Positions 1-4,143 of a DNA stretch of 5,531 bases are shown here, in pieces. The stretch is from Bacillota bacterium (lineage in GTDB: Bacteria > Bacillota > Clostridia > Lachnospirales > Lachnospiraceae): NCBI GenBank assembly GCA_023415655.1, contig JAEZKD010000045.1, positions 1 to 5,531 of the forward strand, read 5' to 3'. The notes beneath the pieces are model-generated. The model did no database searches. It was not told the origin of the DNA and was given only the letters and a program-made list of their open reading frames with translations. The first letter of the stretch is position 1. Each line of letters begins with the position of its first letter. A program made the position numbers and the translations under genes.

Positions 1-1128
1 CTTCGAGAGATTTCCTTTTTGGAGTATGAGATTCAGGAGATAGAAGGTGCCAAACTAAAGCCTGGGGAAGATGAAGCCTTAGCTGCAGAATATAAGAGAC
101 TTTCTAATGCTAACACTATTTCTGAGAGTCTGAGCGGCATGTATGAGATTTCTTCAGAAGGTAACGATAGTATTAGTGACAATATTAGTCGTTGTATTCG
201 AATGATATCTAAGGTTGTTGAATTTGATGAGAAATTAGAAGGTTATTTTAAGCAATTAACTGATATCGATAATCTTATGAATGATTTTAATAGAGAAATA
301 CAGGACTATTTGTCTGACTTCGATTTTGATAGTCAGGTGTTTATGCAGATCGAGGATCGTCTTAATTTAATTAATAATTTAAAAGCAAAATATGGTAATT
401 CCATAGATGATATTTTAAGCTATCTTGATAATAATAAGAATAAGTTGAATAAGTATATTGCATATGACGAGTATCAAGATCAGTTAAAAGCAGAAAAGAA
501 GAGTTTAGAGGAAAGCTTAGAGAGAATCAGTTTAGAGATATCAAAGCATCGTAAAGGTTACGGGAAAGAATTAGAAGAAAAGATAACAGAAGCTTTAAAA
601 GAATTGAATTTTATGAACGTGCAATTCTCTATTTCAATTAATAGAATGGATCGTTATACAGAATCTGGATTTGATGACGTAGAATTTATGATTTCTACTA
701 ACTTAGGGGAAGATGTAAAACCACTCTCTAAAGTGGCTTCTGGTGGTGAACTTTCCCGTGTTATGCTAGCTATCAAATCAGTACTTGCGGATCAGGATTT
801 TGTGAACACATTAATTTTTGATGAAATTGATGTTGGTATTAGTGGACGTACAGCACAAAAGGTTAGTGAACGTATGGCAGTTATTTCAAGAAAGCATCAA
901 GTGCTTTGTATAACACATCTGCCTCAGATTGCAGCAATGGCGGACCATCATTATATTATTGAAAAGAAAGAGGACAATATTAGAACTACAACAACTATAG
1001 GAATGTTAGATGAAAAGGAATCTGTTGAAGAATTGGCAAGAATGCTTGGTGGTGCTTTAATTACAGAGAATGTTCGTAATAACGCTAAGGAAATGAAGGA
1101 ATTGGCAGCTAAAACTAAATGTTACTAG
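1..1128 (+). CDS. recN: DNA repair protein RecN, C-terminal part (5' end outside window)
   Basis: RecN is a cytoplasmic SMC-like ATPase that acts early in double-strand-break repair by recombination. The frame is open from base 1 and gives 375 residues; the family is usually about 550-570, so roughly 190 N-terminal residues, including the Walker A loop, lie upstream. The TTG at 19 is internal and not a start. Counting from base 1, residues 1-25 match the RecN helix after the N-terminal head (LEYEIQEIEGAKLKPGEDE). Residues about 40-200 are charged, coiled-coil-like sequence. The C-terminal ATPase head follows: ABC signature ASGGELSR at 246-253, Walker B LIFDEID at 271-277 followed by VGISGRTA, and the switch histidine in CITHLPQ (His306). 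The gene ends at TAG 1126-1128 and is followed by its own terminator. In Firmicutes recN commonly follows argR/ahrC and precedes spoIVB, as here. The assignment is firm. Confidence 0.97.
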   Translation, partial: LREISFLEYEIQEIEGAKLKPGEDEALAAEYKRLSNANTISESLSGMYEISSEGNDSISDNISRCIRMISKVVEFDEKLEGYFKQLTDIDNLMNDFNREIQDYLSDFDFDSQVFMQIEDRLNLINNLKAKYGNSIDDILSYLDNNKNKLNKYIAYDEYQDQLKAEKKSLEESLERISLEISKHRKGYGKELEEKITEALKELNFMNVQFSISINRMDRYTESGFDDVEFMISTNLGEDVKPLSKVASGGELSRVMLAIKSVLADQDFVNTLIFDEIDVGISGRTAQKVSERMAVISRKHQVLCITHLPQIAAMADHHYIIEKKEDNIRTTTTIGMLDEKESVEELARMLGGALITENVRNNAKEMKELAAKTKCY

Positions 1129-1161
1129 TTTATTAGATACTTATATACACATACTATTCTT

Positions 1162-1187
1162 GGGATGCAAAAGCATCCCTTTTGTTT
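1162..1187 (+). terminator. Rho-independent terminator of recN
   Basis: A perfect 7-bp stem, GGGATGC (1162-1168) and GCATCCC (1173-1179), closes an AAAA loop and is followed by TTTTGTTT (1180-1187). It starts 33 bases after the recN stop. This is a textbook intrinsic terminator and indicates that spoIVB is mainly transcribed from its own promoter. Confidence 0.92.
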
Positions 1188-1214
1188 ACTCATTTTCAGA
1201 GAAAATCAAGTAAA
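1185..1214 (+). repeat. AT-rich imperfect hairpin just after the recN terminator
   Basis: Two 6-bp arm pairs are stacked: TTTACT (1185-1190) with AGTAAA (1209-1214), and ATTTTC (1192-1197) with GAAAAT (1201-1206). They are separated by a 1-by-2 internal loop and closed by a 3-base AGA loop. The 5' arm overlaps the end of the terminator's T tract. It may act as a back-up or downstream structure for termination, or be a chance feature of AT-rich DNA. Confidence 0.4.
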
Positions 1215-1280
1215 TAAAAAGATTTTTATATGTTTAAAGAGTTTTTACACTACCACTAAACGTCCTAAAATGGATATTAT

Positions 1281-1310
1281 TTGCAAAAAAGTTATACAGG
1301 AGTGTATAAC
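1281..1310 (+). promoter_or_regulatory. Weak candidate promoter of spoIVB
   Basis: TTGCAA (1281-1286) and TATAAC (1305-1310) are separated by 18 bp and resemble a sigma-A promoter (4/6 and 5/6 matches). The -10 lies inside the right arm of the inverted repeat, so a protein bound there would block it. In Bacillus spoIVB is transcribed in the forespore by sigma-F and sigma-G. I found no convincing sigma-G pair: GTATA at 1304-1308 with GATACAA at 1323-1329 is only a partial match with short spacing. The true start point is therefore unresolved. Confidence 0.25.
1291..1310. promoter_or_regulatory. Perfect 8-bp inverted repeat upstream of spoIVB (possible operator)
   Basis: GTTATACA (1291-1298) and TGTATAAC (1303-1310) are exact reverse complements around a 4-base GGAG centre. 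The element sits 53 bases before the preferred spoIVB start and has no T tract, so it is not a terminator. Symmetry, arm length and position fit a dimeric repressor or activator site. I cannot name the regulator. It overlaps a possible promoter. Confidence 0.5.
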
Positions 1311-1352
1311 TACCTACTTATTGATACAAGATTAATATAATGCAAAGGAAAT

Positions 1353-1356
1353 GGAG
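1353..1356 (+). promoter_or_regulatory. Ribosome binding site that decides the spoIVB start
   Basis: GGAG within AAATGGAGTGGAAGA lies 7 bases before the ATG at 1364. The in-frame ATG at 1340 has only AT-rich sequence upstream and no Shine-Dalgarno match, so 1364 is the better start. Confidence 0.7.
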
Positions 1357-1363
1357 TGGAAGA

Positions 1364-2653
1364 ATGAAAAGAAGAGCCGTGTATAGGAATTGCTTAATCG
1401 TGGCATTTGTGATTAGTTTTGCTGCCCTTATATGTATGTTTTACTTTTTCGTCGATAAACAGGTGCCAGATAATATCAATTTATTTATCCATGACAAGGA
1501 AAAGTTTGATTTTGCATTGCCAATAGCTGCAGAAGCCGAAGTAGATGACGGCATCTCAGTGGTAAGCATCAATAAGAAAAATAAGGTTGATTCAGACAAA
1601 ATTAATTTTGATTTTAATGAGCCATTTACAATGGAGAGTAATCAATTAGGAAAGTATAAGGTTGCATTAAAACTATTTGGAATATTTGATTATAAAACAA
1701 TCACCGTAAATGTGATCAATGAACAATCAGTGTATCCATCAGGAGCACCTATTGGAGTTTATATTGAATCAGATGGAGTTATGGTTTTAGGTACTAGCAC
1801 GATAGTAGGGGAAGATGGAAAGGAATATAATCCTGCTCAAAATGTATTAAAATCAGGAGATTATATTACCAGCATGAATGGGACAAAAGTTAAGGATAAG
1901 GAAGAATTTATAAAACGCATTCAGCAATGCGGTACAAATCCGATTAAGCTAACGGTTCGTAGATCAGAAGGAAGTATAGAAGTTAGTGTAACAGCTGTAA
2001 AGAGTTCAGATGGAGATTATAAAATTGGTACTTGGGTCAGAGATGATACACAAGGAATTGGAACGTTAACTTATGTTACAGATGATGGAAAATTTGGGGC
2101 ACTAGGTCATGGAATTACTGACGTTGATACAAATCAACTGATGGAAATTCAAACAGGGATATTATATAATGCAAAGGTATTAGATATTGTACCAGGGGAA
2201 GATGGTACTCCAGGTGAAGTTGTTGGAATGATTAAGACTGGTACCGGTAATGATATTGGAATAATCAAACAAAATACAACACAGGGAATCTTTGGAACTA
2301 TAAATCAAAATAACTTTTCAATAAATTCATGTAAAAGTTACCCAGTAGGATTAAAACAAGACATTCATTTAGGGGAAGCATCCATTCTATGCTCTGTCGA
2401 AGGAGTAGTAAAAGAGTATAAAATAGAAATAGAAAAGATATTGATGAACAATACAAAGAAAAACAAAGGTCTTGTGCTGAAAATTACAGATAAAAATCTT
2501 CTTGCAATTACAAATGGTATCGTTCAGGGGATGAGTGGTAGCCCGATTTTGCAGGATGGCAAGATTATCGGAGCAGTAACCCATGTTTTTATACAAGACT
2601 CAACAAAAGGATATGGCACATTTATTGAGAATATGCTACAGACAGGTGAGTAG
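1364..2653 (+). CDS. spoIVB: SpoIVB sporulation signalling serine peptidase (family S55)
   Basis: SpoIVB is made in the forespore, crosses or is anchored in its inner membrane, and signals to the mother cell by cleaving SpoIVFA, which releases SpoIVFB to process pro-sigma-K. The start at 1364 gives 429 residues, close to Bacillus SpoIVB (about 425). An in-frame ATG at 1340 would add eight residues but lacks a ribosome binding site. From the 1364 start: a basic N-terminus (MKRR), then one membrane segment at about 10-30, no lipobox, and an extracytoplasmic linker. A PDZ domain lies at about 125-215 (SGAPIGVYIESDGVMVLGTS, LKSGDYITSMNG). The S55 peptidase domain follows, with His249 in GHGITD, Asp376 in KITDKN and Ser391 in GMSGSP. 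These three line up at a constant offset of 13 with the Bacillus triad as I recall it (His236, Asp363, Ser378). All catalytic residues are present, so the enzyme looks active. The gene ends with TAG at 2651-2653. Confidence 0.95.
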   Translation: MKRRAVYRNCLIVAFVISFAALICMFYFFVDKQVPDNINLFIHDKEKFDFALPIAAEAEVDDGISVVSINKKNKVDSDKINFDFNEPFTMESNQLGKYKVALKLFGIFDYKTITVNVINEQSVYPSGAPIGVYIESDGVMVLGTSTIVGEDGKEYNPAQNVLKSGDYITSMNGTKVKDKEEFIKRIQQCGTNPIKLTVRRSEGSIEVSVTAVKSSDGDYKIGTWVRDDTQGIGTLTYVTDDGKFGALGHGITDVDTNQLMEIQTGILYNAKVLDIVPGEDGTPGEVVGMIKTGTGNDIGIIKQNTTQGIFGTINQNNFSINSCKSYPVGLKQDIHLGEASILCSVEGVVKEYKIEIEKILMNNTKKNKGLVLKITDKNLLAITNGIVQGMSGSPILQDGKIIGAVTHVFIQDSTKGYGTFIENMLQTGE

Positions 2654-2670
2654 AACTGTATTTTACGGTT
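2654..2670 (+). repeat. Small hairpin directly after the spoIVB stop
   Basis: AACTGTA (2654-2660) pairs with TACGGTT (2664-2670), with one G-U pair and a TTT loop. An A-rich stretch follows rather than a T tract, so it is not a convincing terminator. spoIVB has no obvious strong terminator before spo0A, so some read-through into spo0A is possible. Confidence 0.3.
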
Positions 2671-2760
2671 GATAAAAACAAAAATAAAAAGATGCTGTCG
2701 TAATCTGCGAAAAATAACAATTGATTAATTAGGATGATTTAAGTATTATATAAATATGGC

Positions 2761-2817
2761 AAATATTTACAAATAAAAATTATGAAAGAATCTTTTTCTT
2801 CAAATACGTAAATATTT
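2761..2817. repeat. Nested inverted repeat upstream of spo0A
   Basis: AAATATTTAC (2761-2770) and GTAAATATTT (2808-2817) are perfect 10-bp reverse complements. Inside them TGAAAGAA (2783-2790) pairs with TTCTTCA (2796-2802), with one bulged A. GTAAATA also recurs as a direct repeat at 2808-2814 and 2822-2828. The element lies about 130 bp upstream of the spo0A -35 box. It could be a read-through structure after spoIVB or a protein site. The high AT content makes chance a real alternative. Confidence 0.4.
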
Positions 2818-2947
2818 CTGTGTAAATACCCTTAATCATCGATAAGAACAGAATGATGTTTATGTATATGAAATTCTCGGTTATTTTACATTTGATTTAG
2901 TTATACCAAGGAAAGTTCAAAAAATTAACAATTTTTGCTATTTTTCA

Positions 2948-2976
2948 TTGACTAAAATTGAAAATCCTTGTATAAT
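2948..2976 (+). promoter_or_regulatory. Sigma-A promoter of spo0A
   Basis: TTGACT (2948-2953) and TATAAT (2971-2976) are separated by exactly 17 bp: a 5/6 match at -35, a perfect -10 and ideal spacing. Transcription would start near 2983, giving an untranslated leader of about 107 bases. This is the counterpart of the vegetative promoter of Bacillus spo0A and should supply basal Spo0A. Confidence 0.85.
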
Positions 2977-3077
2977 TCAAATGTAAGAGCTTAGTATTAA
3001 GTGATAGTAACCAATTTAACATTTCATATGCATAAACTATTATTATGTTGCATCTGAGGAGAGGGAAATAATATAAC

Positions 3078-3083
3078 GGGAGG
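3078..3083 (+). promoter_or_regulatory. Ribosome binding site of spo0A
   Basis: GGGAGG lies 7 bases before the ATG at 3091 and is a strong Shine-Dalgarno match that fixes the start. A second purine-rich run, GAGGAGAGGG, about 25 bases upstream has no suitably spaced start codon. Confidence 0.85.
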
Positions 3084-3090
3084 AATTCTG

Positions 3091-3891
3091 ATGGCAAAAA
3101 TCAATGTTGCAATTGTCGATGACAACGAAAGAATGGTTAATTTATTATCTGATATAATGAAGGAGGACAAGGATATTGAAGTTGTGGGAACTGCTGGTAA
3201 CGGTATTGACGCACTTTCAATTATAAAGGAAAAGTCCCCTGATATTGTATTACTAGATTTAATTATGCCAAAGCTAGATGGTTTGGGCGTGATGGAAAAA
3301 GTTCGCAACAGTAGCGATTACAAGAAGGCTCCAGCATTTATCGTTATAACTGCTATTGGCCAAGAAGGTGTAACAGAGAATGCATTTGAATTGGGAGCTA
3401 ACTATTACATAATGAAGCCTTTTGATAATGACATGATTCTTACAAGAATCAAACAAATTAAAGGTGTGTTACATAACAAATTGGTTGAGCCTTTGAAAGC
3501 AACTTCATTTGAAAACAAACAGCAATACATGGAACGTAACCTGGAATCAGATGTAACTAATATTATTCATGAGATTGGTGTACCAGCTCACATTAAAGGC
3601 TATCAATATTTACGTGATGCTATTATGATGTCTGTTAATGATACAGAGATGCTAAATTCTATCACTAAATTATTATATCCATCCATTGCTAAGAGACATA
3701 AGACGACTCCAAGTAGAGTTGAGAGAGCAATTCGTCATGCTATCGAAGTAGCTTGGTCTCGTGGAAAGATGGATACAATAGATGATTTATTTGGATATAC
3801 AGTTAATAATGGAAAGGGTAAACCTACTAATTCTGAATTCGTTGCTTTAATAGCTGATAAGATTCGCCTTGAATATAAAATGAGAGGATGA
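3091..3891 (+). CDS. spo0A: Sporulation master regulator Spo0A (response regulator)
   Basis: Spo0A is the cytoplasmic response regulator that, once phosphorylated on aspartate, dimerises and binds 0A boxes to start sporulation and reset stationary-phase genes. The protein is 266 residues, matching the family (Bacillus 267). The receiver domain spans about 3-125, with the acidic pocket Asp10-Asp11, phosphorylated Asp56 in LLDLIMP, Thr87 in IVITAIGQ and Lys109 in IMKPFD. A variable linker covers about 126-150. The Spo0A-specific DNA-binding domain occupies about 152-266; its recognition helix region TTPSRVERAIRHAIEVAW (205-222) and the SRGKMDTIDDLFGYTV and KPTNSEF segments are close to Bacillus Spo0A. 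All key residues are intact. In clostridia the phosphate usually comes directly from orphan histidine kinases rather than a Spo0F/Spo0B relay; none is encoded here. Transcription is likely from 2948-2976 and ends at the hairpin at 3986-4032. Confidence 0.98.
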   Translation: MAKINVAIVDDNERMVNLLSDIMKEDKDIEVVGTAGNGIDALSIIKEKSPDIVLLDLIMPKLDGLGVMEKVRNSSDYKKAPAFIVITAIGQEGVTENAFELGANYYIMKPFDNDMILTRIKQIKGVLHNKLVEPLKATSFENKQQYMERNLESDVTNIIHEIGVPAHIKGYQYLRDAIMMSVNDTEMLNSITKLLYPSIAKRHKTTPSRVERAIRHAIEVAWSRGKMDTIDDLFGYTVNNGKGKPTNSEFVALIADKIRLEYKMRG

Positions 3892-3920
3892 TTGATTTTA
3901 GTATTCAGTTGTTTTATAAT
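3892..3920 (+). promoter_or_regulatory. Candidate sigma-A promoter immediately after the spo0A stop
   Basis: TTGATT (3892-3897), starting on the base after the spo0A TGA, and a perfect TATAAT (3915-3920) are separated by 17 bp. The -35 matches 4/6. Transcription would start near 3927, upstream of the hairpin at 3986-4032. Its RNA would therefore be either a short terminated transcript of about 105 bases or a 217-base structured leader for glgA. Confidence 0.55.
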
Positions 3921-3985
3921 AGTATAGGCAACGTTAAGTAAGACTTAGGTTAAACTTATGCTAAGTAATACTAAAGATCGCAGAT

Positions 3986-4032
3986 AATTCTGAGTATCTT
4001 GATTGCCAAGATACTCAGGATTTGTTGTTATT
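3986..4032 (+). terminator. Strong intrinsic terminator between spo0A and glgA
   Basis: CTGAGTATCTTG (3990-4001) and CAAGATACTCAG (4007-4018) form a perfect 12-bp stem with a 5-base loop. AATT (3986-3989) with GATT (4019-4022) extends it to about 16 bp with one G-U pair. The tail TTTGTTGTTATT is U-rich but broken by Gs, so termination may be incomplete. It would end the spo0A transcript and could attenuate transcription from 3892-3920 into glgA. Confidence 0.85.
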
Positions 4033-4088
4033 AGGCCTAAAATGTAAGTACAGTAATGGTAAACATACATTTTAACTTTTAACAACAA
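4022..4088. repeat. Two-tier nested dyad in the glgA leader
   Basis: The outer arms TTGTTGTTA (4022-4030) and TAACAACAA (4080-4088) are perfect 9-bp complements. Inside them TAAAATGTA (4038-4046) and TACATTTTA (4066-4074) are a second perfect 9-bp pair. A 7-by-5 internal loop separates the tiers and a 19-base loop closes the top. The 5' side of the internal loop starts a 10-bp DNA palindrome, TTAGGCCTAA (4031-4040). The outer 5' arm is also the U tract of the preceding terminator. It matches no riboswitch class that I recognise. Confidence 0.6.
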
Positions 4089-4092
4089 TATC

Positions 4093-4100
4093 TTCGACAA
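4093..4100 (-). promoter_or_regulatory. Perfect 0A box (Spo0A-binding site) upstream of glgA
   Basis: TTCGACAA on the + strand reads TTGTCGAA on the - strand, an exact match to the Spo0A target core (TTGTCRAA). It lies 43 bases before the glgA ATG and 201 bases after the spo0A stop. By simple counting a specific 8-mer on either strand of a 252-bp gap is expected less than 1% of the time. No second tandem box is seen nearby. Whether it activates or represses is unclear: a TATATT at 4122-4127 is placed like a -10, but its start point would fall inside the ribosome binding site. Confidence 0.6.
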
Positions 4101-4130
4101 GTGAGTGAATGCCAAACGTATTATATTTTC

Positions 4131-4136
4131 AGGAGG
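4131..4136 (+). promoter_or_regulatory. Ribosome binding site of glgA
   Basis: AGGAGG is a perfect Shine-Dalgarno core 7 bases before the ATG at 4144. It favours this ATG over the adjacent in-frame TTG at 4141, which would leave only 4 bases of spacing. Confidence 0.9.
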
Positions 4137-4143
4137 TTACTTG

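Larger units (their letters stand above)
2654..3090. other. Long AT-rich intergenic region upstream of spo0A
   Basis: These 437 bases contain no gene I can support on either strand. They hold the small post-spoIVB hairpin, a nested inverted repeat (2761-2817), a near-consensus sigma-A promoter (2948-2976), an untranslated leader of about 107 bases and the spo0A ribosome binding site. In Bacillus the equivalent gap carries a sigma-A promoter, a sigma-H promoter and 0A boxes. Here only the sigma-A-type promoter is clear. TGGCAAA at 2757-2763 is a degenerate 0A-like match that I do not rely on. Confidence 0.75.

Noticed and set aside
2395..2401. TGTCGAA, a 0A-box-like match inside spoIVB
   Set aside because: It is deep in coding sequence, about 550 bp upstream of the spo0A promoter, and only the 7-base core matches; it is probably coincidental.
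2387..2596. 69-codon open frame on the - strand inside spoIVB
   Set aside because: It lies wholly over the conserved catalytic part of SpoIVB, has no ribosome binding site that I can support and resembles no known protein; it is an antisense shadow.
2908..2936. Possible sigma-H promoter of spo0A (AAGGAAAG with CAATTTTT)
   Set aside because: The -10 core lacks the expected GAAT and the spacing is about one base short, so it is not listed as a feature.
3029..3071. Tiny upstream open frames in the spo0A leader (ATGs at 3029 and 3045, 8-9 codons)
   Set aside because: Neither has a Shine-Dalgarno sequence upstream, and such short frames are expected by chance.
3113..3125. TTGTCGATGACAA, a near 0A box with dyad symmetry at the start of spo0A
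   Set aside because: It encodes the invariant acidic pocket (IVDDN) of the receiver domain, so protein conservation explains the sequence, and it misses the last 0A-box base.
3024..3456. Two overlapping - strand open frames (94 and 60 codons) across the start of spo0A
   Set aside because: They are antisense to the conserved receiver domain and have low-complexity composition; they are shadows of spo0A.
4122..4127. TATATT as a -10 box of a Spo0A-activated glgA promoter
   Set aside because: The predicted start point (about 4134) lies inside the AGGAGG ribosome binding site, which would leave no usable leader.
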